A program made the translations under genes and the position numbers. Shown piece after piece: positions 37,751 through 46,742 of a DNA stretch of 53,302 nucleotides. Numbering within the stretch: position 1 is the stretch's first letter; the number at the start of each line of letters is the position of its first letter. Origin of the DNA: Rhizobium sp. ASV20. GTDB lineage: Bacteria > Pseudomonadota > Alphaproteobacteria > Rhizobiales > Rhizobiaceae. The notes below the pieces were generated by a model, which had not been told where the DNA came from, did no database searches, and worked only from the letters and a program-made list of their open reading frames with translations. The stretch spans positions 1 to 53,302 of the forward strand of contig NZ_JAELTU010000032.1 of the NCBI RefSeq assembly GCF_016429015.1, read 5' to 3'.

Positions 37751-37778
37751 GTGATCCCGAGCAATGGTTCGGGATCAC
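37751..37778. repeat. 10-bp perfect inverted repeat (GATCCCG class)
   Basis: GTGATCCCGA (37751-37760) and TCGGGATCAC (37769-37778) are perfect arms around an 8-base loop, just after the arginase stop on the minus strand and before cheW. It shares the TGATCCCG core with the repeat at 20375-20415. It may act as a factor-dependent terminator or mRNA 3' stabiliser. Confidence 0.65.
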
Positions 37779-37791
37779 GAAGACGATGGCC

Positions 37792-38727
37792 TCAAGCGGC
37801 TCTTGTCGGGCGATCGAAGATGCGGCGGCCGAAGAGGCTTGCCGCCATCTCCACCAGGACGCGGGCGCTCTTGCCGCGATCGTCGAGGAAAGGATTGAGC
37901 TCGACCAGATCCAGCGACGATACGAGGTTGCTGTCGGAGAGCATCTCCATGATGAGATGCGCCTCGCGATAGGTGGCGCCACCCGGCACCGTGGTTCCTA
38001 CGCCCGGCGCGATGTCCGGATCGAGAAAATCGACGTCGAAGCTAACATGCAGCAGGCCGTTTGCGGCACTGACGGTATCGAGCACCTTGCGCATGATGGC
38101 GGCCACGCCCTGCTCGTCGAGCGAGCGCATGTCGAAAACATTGACGCCATGCTCGCGAATTTCCTCGCGCTCGCGCGCATCAACGGAGCGGATGCCAACC
38201 TGGAAGACCTTGGTCGGATCGACCAGCGGCCGGCCGGCCGGCAGGACATTGGCGATCTCTGCCTCGCCGCAGAAGAAGGCGACGGGCATGCCGTGAATGT
38301 TGCCAGACGGCGATGTGGCCGGCGAATTGAAATCGGAATGTGCGTCAAGCCAAAGGACGAAAAGCGGACGGCCGACTTCCGATGCGTGGCGGGCCATGCC
38401 GGAAACACTGCCCATGGACAGGCTGTGGTCGCCTCCAAGGATCAGCGGAAAGCCACCGGATGACGCGACGTCATAGACCTTTTCCTCAAGGGAGCGCGTG
38501 AAGGCGCCGACGACCTTAAGATTGTGTGCCTTCGGATCTTCGGGCAGATCTGCCGCCGGCGTCGGGCGCAGGTCGCCGCTGTCGGTAACGCGGTGGCCAA
38601 GCTCGATCAGCGTGCTCTCGATGCCCGCGATGCGCAGAGCTGTCGGGCCCATGCCGGCGCCGCGGCGGCCCGAACCTTCTTCAAGGGGAACGCCGATCAA
38701 TGTGATGGTGGTGGATTGCGTGTTCAT
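37792..38727 (-). CDS. rocF: Arginase
   Basis: Hydrolyses arginine to ornithine and urea with a dinuclear manganese centre. The 311-residue protein shows the metal ligands in order: H in LGGDHS (residue 101), D, H and D in LDAHSDF (128, 130, 132), and the pair in SFDVDFLDP at about 230-240; SGNIHGMP after the second block is typical of true arginases over agmatinases. A GTG at 38733 is two codons upstream; ATG 38727 is preferred. The 385-base upstream region contains a palindrome that could bind a regulator. Confidence 0.93.
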   Translation of the reverse strand: MNTQSTTITLIGVPLEEGSGRRGAGMGPTALRIAGIESTLIELGHRVTDSGDLRPTPAADLPEDPKAHNLKVVGAFTRSLEEKVYDVASSGGFPLILGGDHSLSMGSVSGMARHASEVGRPLFVLWLDAHSDFNSPATSPSGNIHGMPVAFFCGEAEIANVLPAGRPLVDPTKVFQVGIRSVDAREREEIREHGVNVFDMRSLDEQGVAAIMRKVLDTVSAANGLLHVSFDVDFLDPDIAPGVGTTVPGGATYREAHLIMEMLSDSNLVSSLDLVELNPFLDDRGKSARVLVEMAASLFGRRIFDRPTRAA

Positions 38728-39112
38728 CGGCACTGCTCCGAGAGTTGGATGCTATTGGTTCGGGCATTATTGATTTTCTGCATGACAGCAAAAAGATGGA
38801 AAATTGTCGAAAATTGATGAGCTTTCGACAGATTGTTCAATACGATTTGCCATAATGGCAGGTGTAAGGGTGACTTTATGTGCGACCTGCTCAGTACATT
38901 GAGCAACACTGCGCATTCCCATTCCGTCCCGGTGGTTGCGATTAGCAGCCGCGCGTAGCCGATTCCGCACGTATCGAGCGGCCGCTAACGCCATCGCCGC
39001 TCGACTTCGGACAGCTTTGAAGCCTCGCAGCGACGACGAGGCTGGTCAATGGTAATCGACGCTCTTGAAACCAGTTATCCAGCCGAAGACCGCCAATACA
39101 GGTTTCCGGGGT
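38728..39112. other. Intergenic region upstream of arginase
   Basis: There are 385 bases between the arginase start and the end of tamB, with no convincing gene. The left part is AT-richer and holds the likely arginase promoter and an inverted repeat at 38805-38830. The right part is GC-rich and contains a 7-bp stem (AGCCTCG 39021-39027, CGAGGCT 39037-39043) that may be part of the tamB 3' end. Short frames here do not resemble proteins. Confidence 0.5.
38805..38830. promoter_or_regulatory. Inverted repeat upstream of arginase
   Basis: TGTCGAAA (38805-38812) and TTTCGACA (38823-38830) are perfect inverted arms with a 10-base spacer, about 80 bases upstream of the arginase start. The spacing fits a dimeric repressor or activator; its identity is unknown. 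Confidence 0.45.
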
Positions 39113-42100
39113 CTAATATTCGTGCTCATAGACGACGCCGGCTTCGCCCGCACCGTCCGATCCGGCAGCGCCGCGCAGCTTCACGCCGCGCCCGACATCC
39201 AGATTGATGATCGCCTTGGTGTTGTTGGAGGCACCCTGCTGGATCTCGATGTAGGTGCGCTTGTTGATGTATTTGCCGGCGCCGACCTGTGCCTGGCCGT
39301 TCGCATCGGTGGAGATATCCAGATCGTCGACGCCCAAGTGGCTGCGAAGTCCTTCGAATAGCGAGGTGGAGCGACCGCCTGCAAGCTGGCTTGCTGCATC
39401 GGCGAGCTGAGCAATCTGCATAGCAGAGAGTTTCGACATCGACTGACCGAAGATCAGCTGCGCCAGAACCTCGTCCTGGGGCAGGGCCGGTGAGGAGGAA
39501 AAGCCGATCTGCGGATCGGTGGCGAGGCCGCTTACGTCGACCGTGATGGTGGTGGAACCAGCCGTTGACGTCGCTTCCATATTGAGTGCAGGGGTCAGAT
39601 CGCCGCCGAAGGTGATCTTGCTGCTATCGGTGAAGTTCAGCCGGCGGCTGAGGATGCTCAAGCGGCCGCGCCGCATGGTGAAGCCGCCGGATACGACCGG
39701 TGCCGCCGCTGTGCCGCGCACCGTCAGGCTGCCGCCGAGTTCGGCGTCGATGCCGCGTCCGCGCACGAAAATCTGCGAGGGAGCGTCGAGCTGCAGGTCG
39801 ATGCCAAGCGTCGTCGATTTGCTTCTCGGCCCCTCCGGCTGCTGGTCCTTGAACTGGGCCTTGACGGCGGCCGAGGCGTTCTTGTGCTTGATATTGATCT
39901 CGGAGAGCGATGCCGGGAGTTTCTCGGGCACGGTGATCGATGCCTTGTTGATGCGCAGATTGCCCGTCAGCATCGGAGCGGTCATCAGCGGTCCCTTGAC
40001 GCCGAGCGTGCCGTTGACGGTCGCTGCAACCAGCGTCCCGTCGACATAGGTGGCATCGTTGAACTTCACCTGGATGTCTGCCGGGAAGCCGCTGTCCGGG
40101 GCAATGCCGACCGTACCGCTGCCCGAAATGCTGCCGCCGCTGGCCAGGTTGCCGCTCAGCCGGGAGATGACGGCCTGCTTTCCGTCCAGCGTCACGGCTA
40201 TGGCGAGACCGCTCAAGGTAAGGTTGCGGCGCACATCGACAAGCTTAGCGCCGTCGGTGGAAATCGAGCCGGTGATCGCAGGCGCTGCGGTCGTGCCGCC
40301 GACCTGCATGTCGATCCTGGCCGCACCCGTCATCACGAGGCCCTGCGCGGCAAGCTGACCCGCAAGAGCATCGAAGGGTAGATTCCCGGAAAACTTCAGC
40401 GCCATGGCTTTGCTGCCGGCGATGGCGACCGTACCGCCGCCGTTGAGCGCGAGACCGCTTTGTCCGGTAAGATTGGTATTGATGGTGACGACGTTGTCGG
40501 CGAACTTGCCGTCTGCCTTGATACCGAGCGGCGCAAGGCCGGCCGACTTCGTCTGGCTGGTGGCCGCGCCCGACCAATTGGTCTGGAACGCCACGACGGG
40601 CGACGCGGCCTTGCCGGTGACAGATACGGTGCCGGAGATGGCGCCTTCGGCCGCAAGTGTCGGCGCGAAGACGTTGGCAAGGCTTGCGGGCAGGTTGGCG
40701 ATCTTGGCATTGATATTCAACGCCTGGCCGGCCGTGCCGTCGACGGTGACTGAACCACCGCCCGTCTGAAGGGTCAGGCCGCTCAAGGTGGCGATCCCGT
40801 CCTTGATCACGATCTTGGTCGGCGAAGCGAGCTTGACCGGGATCGTGCGCGGGGCGCCCGCGAAAGCGTCGAGGCTTACGGTTGTCTGTCCGCCTGCCGT
40901 CTCGACGCTGCCACGCGTCGTCAGCGGTGCGTTGTCGTAGCTCGATTTCAGATCGAAATTGGTGCGGCTACCCTGCTGCGCAAAGGTCAATCCGAGATCG
41001 GCGATGCGATTTGCACCGGAGGCAATTGCGTCGGCGCGGATGCTGCCATTGGCCGAGAATGCCTTGAGATCATCGACAGTAAGTGCCACTGCCGGCTTGC
41101 TGATGACTAGATCGTCGCGACGGATGCCGTTGCCGCTGGCGTTGACCTTCAGCCCAATCTTGCCGTTGACGCTCGAGATGTCGAGTGAGCCCTTGAGGTC
41201 GCCCTCTGCCTTCTGTCCCGCGAGAGCTGCGAGCAGGCTGAGGTCCGGCAGGTCGAATGTCAGCGCGCCGTTCGGCTCGAAGCTTGGGGAGAGATCCAGC
41301 TTGCCCTGCAGTTTGTTCGTGCCGATTTCGGCCGATAGGGAAGGAATGCTCGTGCGGCCATCCTTGGAAATGGCATCGGCGGCGATGCGGATCGGCTTGC
41401 CGTCGATGGCGCCGCTTGCCTGGATATTGGCCTGTGGTGCCTTGGGATCAGCGGTCCCCGTCACGCCGATGTCGAGCGTGTCCAGCAATCGTCCTGCCAG
41501 CTTGACGTTGACGGCCTTGACCGATGCGTCGATGCCGAGAGCGCTCAGCGGACCTTTGGCCTTGAGGCCGATGTCGGCCTGTCCCTGCGCATTGGGGACG
41601 AGCTTGGACAGATCCAGCAGCTTGCCGGTGAGATCCGATGTCAGCGACTGCTGATTGAGTGCGACGCTGCCACGGATTTCGGCGACGCTGGATTTCACCG
41701 CCAGATTGGAGATGCTCATCTTCGTCGGCACGGTGCCGCCGACCTGGCCTTCCAGCGAGATCGTGCCTTCAAACTTGTTCGATACGCCGTCCGGCAGGAC
41801 GCCGGGCAGGGCGAACAGCTTGAAATTGCCTGTGAGTGCCTTCGATGACAGCGTGTATTTGCCGTTGACCGTGCCGCCGATGCTGGCGCTTTCCAGCGTC
41901 GTGTTGTTGAAGCCGACTGTATCGGGCGAGAGCTGCAGAGGCGCGGTCAGGGCGATTGGTGCGCGGATCAGCCGATTGAGGTCGGCGCTGATGAAGGCGG
42001 TTTGACCGACGACGAGTTTCAGCTGCAGCGGGCCGGACATGGTCGCAAGGCTAAAGGCGTCGCTCCTGGCGCTCAGATTCACCTGGCCGATCTGGCCCTG

Positions 42101-43297
42101 TGGCGTCCTGGCGCTGTCGACAGCTGCCTTGGCGTCGATCTTTACCGATTGCGCCGCACCGGTCAGTGCGACGTCGACGCGCGAAATCAGGGCGCGAACC
42201 TCGCCGCCATCCATCGGCCAGCGGAAGTCGACCGGGCCGGACGTGCCGATAAGATTGGCGTTGAGGCTGTTATTGCCGGCGGGATCGAGTGTGCCCGATG
42301 CGGCAACGACCACACTGCCGGTCGCAAGATTGCCTGTCTGGATGTCGATCTTGCCCTTGCCGTCAAAGGTCGCCGAAAGATCGATATTCGTCTGGCCGGC
42401 GAAAAGCGGGCGCATGGTGGGAGGCAAAAGCGTGTCGACATTGCCGCCGCCCTTGACGTCGATGTGATGGAGGCCATCGGCGGAAAGGCTGTGATGACCG
42501 TTGATGGCGACCGTCGGCTTGCCGTCGAGGGCGGCCTGCAGCTTACCGGCCCAATTGGAGAGAGGGCCTTCGCCCGAAAGGTCGATATTGATGGCCGGGC
42601 CGCCCGGCAGGTGCAGGAGGCCGGCCAGCATGCCGTCGCGCGGCTCGGAAATCTGCGTCTTCAGCTTCAGCTGGTTTTCCGCTGGCGCAAACGCGATGTC
42701 GGCGGTCAGCTTGGCGTCGGGCACATCCTGCCTGGAGGCATTGAGCGTGAGGCCCATGCTGCTGCTGTTCGCCTTGACGCTGCCATCGGCTGCCAGAATG
42801 AAATCCTGTCCGGCCACTGCCTGTCCGATGCGAAGGTCGGGCAGGGCGATCCTGCCGATATCGATGGCGATGGGCAGAGAGAAGCCGCCACTGCTGGCAG
42901 CTTGCGTCTGCTGCGCCGGCGCAACCGTCGACACCGGCAAGCGCTGGAAATCGATCACATCTGCGGCGACGCGATCGGCATGGAATGTGCCTGTTAGCAG
43001 CGATAGCGGCGACCAGTCGATCGCGAGATTCTGTATCTTGGCAAAAACGCCCTTCGTGTCGGCGACCGTAATCGAGCCGACTTTCAGGTTGCCGCTGAGC
43101 AGGCCTGACGGAGCCGCAATGGTAATGGTGTGGTCGGGCGTCGAGGCGAGCTTGGCCACCTGATTGACGGCATAGTTGGTGGCGGAGGGGATCATGCCGA
43201 CGACGAGCACAGCCGCGATCACGAGCAACAGGATCGCCAAGACCGCATAGGCGATCCAGCGCACCAATCTCCCGAGGATTCGAATCAATATGCTCAT
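39113..43297 (-). CDS. tamB: Translocation and assembly module protein TamB
   Basis: A very large (1394-residue) inner-membrane-anchored protein of the AsmA/TamB bridge family. It works with TamA and is implicated in outer-membrane protein insertion and in moving phospholipid across the periplasm. A single N-terminal membrane helix lies at about residues 14-36, followed by a long beta-repeat periplasmic groove and the C-terminal TamB (DUF490) domain over about the last 350 residues, ending GEAGVVYEHEY. The start is ATG 43297. It follows tamA on the same strand by 65 bases, the normal tamAB operon. Confidence 0.95.
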   Translation of the reverse strand: MSILIRILGRLVRWIAYAVLAILLLVIAAVLVVGMIPSATNYAVNQVAKLASTPDHTITIAAPSGLLSGNLKVGSITVADTKGVFAKIQNLAIDWSPLSLLTGTFHADRVAADVIDFQRLPVSTVAPAQQTQAASSGGFSLPIAIDIGRIALPDLRIGQAVAGQDFILAADGSVKANSSSMGLTLNASRQDVPDAKLTADIAFAPAENQLKLKTQISEPRDGMLAGLLHLPGGPAINIDLSGEGPLSNWAGKLQAALDGKPTVAINGHHSLSADGLHHIDVKGGGNVDTLLPPTMRPLFAGQTNIDLSATFDGKGKIDIQTGNLATGSVVVAASGTLDPAGNNSLNANLIGTSGPVDFRWPMDGGEVRALISRVDVALTGAAQSVKIDAKAAVDSARTPQGQIGQVNLSARSDAFSLATMSGPLQLKLVVGQTAFISADLNRLIRAPIALTAPLQLSPDTVGFNNTTLESASIGGTVNGKYTLSSKALTGNFKLFALPGVLPDGVSNKFEGTISLEGQVGGTVPTKMSISNLAVKSSVAEIRGSVALNQQSLTSDLTGKLLDLSKLVPNAQGQADIGLKAKGPLSALGIDASVKAVNVKLAGRLLDTLDIGVTGTADPKAPQANIQASGAIDGKPIRIAADAISKDGRTSIPSLSAEIGTNKLQGKLDLSPSFEPNGALTFDLPDLSLLAALAGQKAEGDLKGSLDISSVNGKIGLKVNASGNGIRRDDLVISKPAVALTVDDLKAFSANGSIRADAIASGANRIADLGLTFAQQGSRTNFDLKSSYDNAPLTTRGSVETAGGQTTVSLDAFAGAPRTIPVKLASPTKIVIKDGIATLSGLTLQTGGGSVTVDGTAGQALNINAKIANLPASLANVFAPTLAAEGAISGTVSVTGKAASPVVAFQTNWSGAATSQTKSAGLAPLGIKADGKFADNVVTINTNLTGQSGLALNGGGTVAIAGSKAMALKFSGNLPFDALAGQLAAQGLVMTGAARIDMQVGGTTAAPAITGSISTDGAKLVDVRRNLTLSGLAIAVTLDGKQAVISRLSGNLASGGSISGSGTVGIAPDSGFPADIQVKFNDATYVDGTLVAATVNGTLGVKGPLMTAPMLTGNLRINKASITVPEKLPASLSEINIKHKNASAAVKAQFKDQQPEGPRSKSTTLGIDLQLDAPSQIFVRGRGIDAELGGSLTVRGTAAAPVVSGGFTMRRGRLSILSRRLNFTDSSKITFGGDLTPALNMEATSTAGSTTITVDVSGLATDPQIGFSSSPALPQDEVLAQLIFGQSMSKLSAMQIAQLADAASQLAGGRSTSLFEGLRSHLGVDDLDISTDANGQAQVGAGKYINKRTYIEIQQGASNNTKAIINLDVGRGVKLRGAAGSDGAGEAGVVYEHEY

Positions 43298-43362
43298 GAA
43301 CGCAACGATAATCCCAATTTTGTAACCGTGTGCTGAAACGTCCGCGGCAACTGTACGTTTCG

Positions 43363-45288
43363 TTAGAAGGCCTGACCGATGCCGGCATAGATGCCATAGG
43401 CGGTTCCATTGTCATACTTCTTCAATGGAACGGCGACATCAAGTCTGATCGGACCGAATGGCGTAGCGTAGCGCAGGCCGACGCCCGCGCCAATGCGCAG
43501 ATCGGAAAAGTCCGGAAATGCGGTATCAGTGACGCTGCCCGCATCGACGAAGGGCACGACGCCGATCGTATCGGTGATCTTCACGCGAGCCTCGAACGAA
43601 GCCGTCACATAGGAGCGTCCGCCGAGCGCATCGCCATTGGAGTTGTAGGGCGTTATCTCCTGGTAGCCGTAGCCGCGCACCGAGCCGCCGCCGCCCGCAT
43701 AGAAGCGGCGGGTCGCCGGAACATCTTCGATACTGTTGGCGCCAATCAGCGACCCGGCGGCGAGCTTGCCGGCGAAGACGACGTTGTTGTTGGCGCCGAC
43801 GCCTTGATAACCGGTGACCGAGCCCTCGAAGGAGCTGAATACCGAGCCGCCCATTGCTTCATAGCTGGGCTTGGCGCTGATCGAGGCGCGGTAGCCTTCG
43901 GTCGGGTCGAGCTTGTTGTCGCGCGTGTCCCGGACATATTCGAGCGGGATTGCTACCGTCAGATACTTGTGCTTGCCGAAGGCATCGGTGGTATCCGCCT
44001 CATAGCTGACTTCGCCGCCGGCGGAGACTGTATCCTGATCGTTGATTTCGTAAGCGAGGCTGCCACCTCCGGTCACGAGATTGGCGTCGTAGGCGTCCGG
44101 ATGCAGCGTCTGCATCTTGAGCGATGCGGTAAAGGTCGCGGAGGGATAGAATGTTGCCGGTCGGACATAGGTCAGGCCGGCGGAATAATCGAGCTGGCCG
44201 AAATCCGTGGTCTCGCCGATGCGGGAAACCGATCCTTCGATGCGCAGTGAATCTGCGCGGCCAGTCAGGTTGCGATGCCCCCAATAGCCTTGCAGGCCGA
44301 AGCCGTCGATGGTGGAATATTGTGCGCCGACGCCGAAGAAGCGCTGTTTGCCTTCGGATACCTCGATTGTCGTCGGGATACTGCCGTCCGGCGCCAGCTT
44401 GTCGGCTTCGCGGATGGTGACGCTCGAAAAGACGCCGAGCTTTCTCAAGCGGTCCGAGGCTTTCTTCAGCTCATCGGGCGAGTAGGGCTTACCTTCGTTG
44501 ATGCGGGCGTAACGCTTGATGAAATCCGGATCGACCGATTTCTGGCCGGTTACGCCGACATTGCCGAATGGAGCCACAGGGCCGCTCTCCACCTTCAGCG
44601 AGACGTCGACGGTGTTGCTTGCGTGATCGGCAACGACATCGCGTTTGTCGAGCTTGGCGAGCGGATGCCCTTCCTTCTTGAAATCGGCAACCATCTTGTC
44701 GCCGGCCTTCAGAATGGTCAGGGAGCCCGCGTCGCCGCCGCGCACGAGGCCGTAATTTGCCGGATCCAGCCTGGCGGCATCGCCCAGCAGATGGATATTG
44801 CCGAGCTTGAACAGCGGGCCGGGGTCGATGCTTATGGCAACGGCGACCGGCTTGGATCGGCCGAAGGTGGGCGTCGGCGGCAATGCGTCGAGGGGCGTGC
44901 CGTTGATGATGATCGTCACGACAGCGCCGTAGCGCGCTTTTTCATAGAGAGCGGCAATGAGCCGGTCGCGATCGTCGCGTGCCTTCACAACAACGCCAAG
45001 GTCGCCGGATACGGCCTTATCCTTGTTGGCGATCAGCATCGACGTCTCGCTGAGTGCGCTCTTCAGATCCTTGTCGAGATTGTCCGACTTGAAGTCGACG
45101 GTGTAGTGGACGGGATCGGACACCTGATCCGTCGTGTCGTCCTCACCCCAGAGCTTGATGCCGAAGAGCTTGAAGGCGAAGGCATTGCCGGCCCAAACCG
45201 GGCCGAGCGCGAGCGCTGCCGCAACCGCTGCAACGGTTCCTGCCTGCCGATACGCAATACTCTTCTTCGGTTCAGTTCTTTTATGCAT
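43363..45288 (-). CDS. tamA: Outer-membrane protein TamA (BamA/Omp85 family)
   Basis: The outer-membrane barrel of the Tam system. The 641-residue protein has an N-terminal signal peptide (hydrophobic about residues 17-38, cleavage likely after NAFA), POTRA domains up to about residue 310, and a 16-strand-type barrel with the Omp85 lid-lock motif GGGGSVRGYGYQ. GPIRLDVAVPL and a terminal phenylalanine (GIGQAF) act as the beta signal. The start is ATG 45288. First gene of the tamAB pair. Confidence 0.95.
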   Translation of the reverse strand: MHKRTEPKKSIAYRQAGTVAAVAAALALGPVWAGNAFAFKLFGIKLWGEDDTTDQVSDPVHYTVDFKSDNLDKDLKSALSETSMLIANKDKAVSGDLGVVVKARDDRDRLIAALYEKARYGAVVTIIINGTPLDALPPTPTFGRSKPVAVAISIDPGPLFKLGNIHLLGDAARLDPANYGLVRGGDAGSLTILKAGDKMVADFKKEGHPLAKLDKRDVVADHASNTVDVSLKVESGPVAPFGNVGVTGQKSVDPDFIKRYARINEGKPYSPDELKKASDRLRKLGVFSSVTIREADKLAPDGSIPTTIEVSEGKQRFFGVGAQYSTIDGFGLQGYWGHRNLTGRADSLRIEGSVSRIGETTDFGQLDYSAGLTYVRPATFYPSATFTASLKMQTLHPDAYDANLVTGGGSLAYEINDQDTVSAGGEVSYEADTTDAFGKHKYLTVAIPLEYVRDTRDNKLDPTEGYRASISAKPSYEAMGGSVFSSFEGSVTGYQGVGANNNVVFAGKLAAGSLIGANSIEDVPATRRFYAGGGGSVRGYGYQEITPYNSNGDALGGRSYVTASFEARVKITDTIGVVPFVDAGSVTDTAFPDFSDLRIGAGVGLRYATPFGPIRLDVAVPLKKYDNGTAYGIYAGIGQAF

Positions 45289-45573
45289 ACGCCGCTTTAC
45301 GGTTACATGAGAACTTACTCAGCTCGACGTTTCCCCTAGGTTAACGCGCGGGCACCATAGAGGTAAAAGTCCCTCAGGTGTACCGTTTTGGAGTCAAAAA
45401 CCTCGAAAAGATGACCTCAAAGGGCGGGAACGCCCGGTTCGCGCTGCAGTTTGCGCTTATTAGGAAGGCCGGAAAGGCTGCACGCAGCGGGTGTCTTGGC
45501 CTTGTATCTTGCAGAAATAAAAAGTCCCGGACTTGCGGTCCGGGACGTCGATATCTGTTGGATCGGGGATCGA
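45289..45573. other. Intergenic region upstream of tamA
   Basis: This holds the tamA leader on the minus strand and, near its right end, the terminator of the small lipoprotein gene. No gene or clear -35/-10 pair could be recognised in the rest. Confidence 0.4.
45517..45546 (-). terminator. Rho-independent terminator of the glycine-zipper gene
   Basis: GTCCCGGAC (45524-45532) and GTCCGGGAC (45538-45546) form a 9-bp perfect stem with a 5-base loop. On the minus strand the stem is followed by TTTTTATTTC. It lies 27 bases past the gene's stop. Confidence 0.92.
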
Positions 45574-45873
45574 TCAGTAGCCGCCGTAGCCGCCACCGTA
45601 TCCGCCGCGATAGCCGCCACGCGGGCAATCGTCGATATAGCGACGGCCATAGCGGTCGCGGTAGTAGCACTGGCCAGGCTGTTCCTGCACGCTGCCGATG
45701 AGGGCGCCGGAGACGCCGCCGATCGCTGCGCCAACTGCTGCGCCGCGTACGTTGCCGGTGACCGCGCCGCCGATGATCGCACCGGATGCCGCACCGATAC
45801 CTGCGCCCTGTTCGGTCGGCGTGCAGCTTGCGATAGACAAGCCGACCAGTGCGAGCATTAGAATCTTCTTCAT
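45574..45873 (-). CDS. Glycine-zipper lipoprotein
   Basis: A 99-residue small lipoprotein. The signal ends in a lipobox LSIASC, with the lipidated cysteine at about residue 17. The middle (about 22-62) is a glycine-zipper of repeated GAxxGA/GG patterns, such as GAASGAIIGGAVTGN, which forms a membrane-inserting helical hairpin. The end is rich in G, Y and R. It is similar to rhizobial YMGG-like/17-kDa-type envelope proteins of unclear role. It has its own terminator. Confidence 0.87.
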   Translation of the reverse strand: MKKILMLALVGLSIASCTPTEQGAGIGAASGAIIGGAVTGNVRGAAVGAAIGGVSGALIGSVQEQPGQCYYRDRYGRRYIDDCPRGGYRGGYGGGYGGY

Positions 45874-46104
45874 TTATTCTCTCCAACGTTAGTTACGCCG
45901 AACCCGGCAACGTCGTCCCCATTCTTCAGCTCCACCACGATGGGCTGTCTTTTCAGTCCTGCAACTACGAAAAAATATCGTGCAAAATATGATTGTCCAT
46001 TGGGACTGAATAGTTTTTTTGCTTCTGGTTAAAGTTGGCCTCGTAATCGAACAATAAAACAATCGATGCGGCATAGAAAATCGGCTGCCGCGCTAAAGTA
46101 GAGG

Positions 46105-46133
46105 TTGATTGGACTACAAAAAAGTCAAATGAT
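46105..46133 (+). promoter_or_regulatory. Probable promoter of the form II cox-like operon
   Basis: TTGATT (46105-46110) and AATGAT (46128-46133) are 17 bases apart and lie 37 bases before the first ATG at 46170, giving a short leader with the strong GGCGAGGAGG ribosome-binding site. Predicted by eye only. Confidence 0.5.
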
Positions 46134-46169
46134 GCCTTCTGCCTCTGGAGGAGAGGCGAGGAGGAAAAT

Positions 46170-46658
46170 ATGGCAAAAGTGACTTTGACGGTGAACGGCC
46201 GTTCGGTCAGCAGCGAGTGCGAGGATCGCACGCTGCTTGTCCATTTCATCAGGGAAAAACTCGGCCTGACCGGAACGCATGTCGGTTGCGACACGAGCCA
46301 GTGCGGCGCCTGCGTCATTCACATGGATGGCAAGTCGGTGAAGAGCTGTTCCATCCTAGCCGTACAGGCTTCCGGCTCCAAGATCACAACCATCGAGGGT
46401 CTGGCCGCGAATGGCGAGCTGCATCCGGTTCAGGTTGCCTTCAAGGAGCATCATGGCCTGCAATGCGGCTTCTGCACGCCGGGCATGGTGATGACATCGG
46501 TCGACATGATCAATCGTCATGGCGGCAAGCTGGACGAGAAGACGGTGCGCAGCGAGCTTGAAGGCAATATCTGTCGATGCACCGGCTATCACAATATCGT
46601 CCAAGCGGTGCTATCAGCCAATGCCGAGATGAATGCGGCGAGCCAAGCGGCCGAATAG
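46170..46658 (+). CDS. Molybdenum hydroxylase small (2Fe-2S) subunit, CoxS-like
   Basis: The iron-sulfur subunit of a three-part xanthine oxidase-family enzyme. The 162-residue protein has a plant-ferredoxin-type cluster (C40, C45, C48, C60 in [10 protein letters not shown] and KSC) and a second helical cluster (C99, C102, C135, C137 in QCGFCTPG and CRCTGY). It carries electrons from the molybdenum site to FAD. Very strong ribosome-binding site before ATG 46170. First gene of an S-L-M operon. Confidence 0.93.
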   Translation: MAKVTLTVNGRSVSSECEDRTLLVHFIREKLGLTGTHVGCDTSQCGACVIHMDGKSVKSCSILAVQASGSKITTIEGLAANGELHPVQVAFKEHHGLQCGFCTPGMVMTSVDMINRHGGKLDEKTVRSELEGNICRCTGYHNIVQAVLSANAEMNAASQAAE

Positions 46659-46742
46659 AGTTTCACCGAGACCGTCTGGCAGAGCGCCGATGATAGACGT
46701 CTTGGCGTGGTGCTAGGCCCGCAACCCCGATGGGAGGATGTG

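Noticed and set aside
38724..38994. Short minus-strand genes upstream of arginase
   Set aside because: These frames cover the likely promoter and a palindrome, lack ribosome-binding sites and overlap each other. They are probably not translated.
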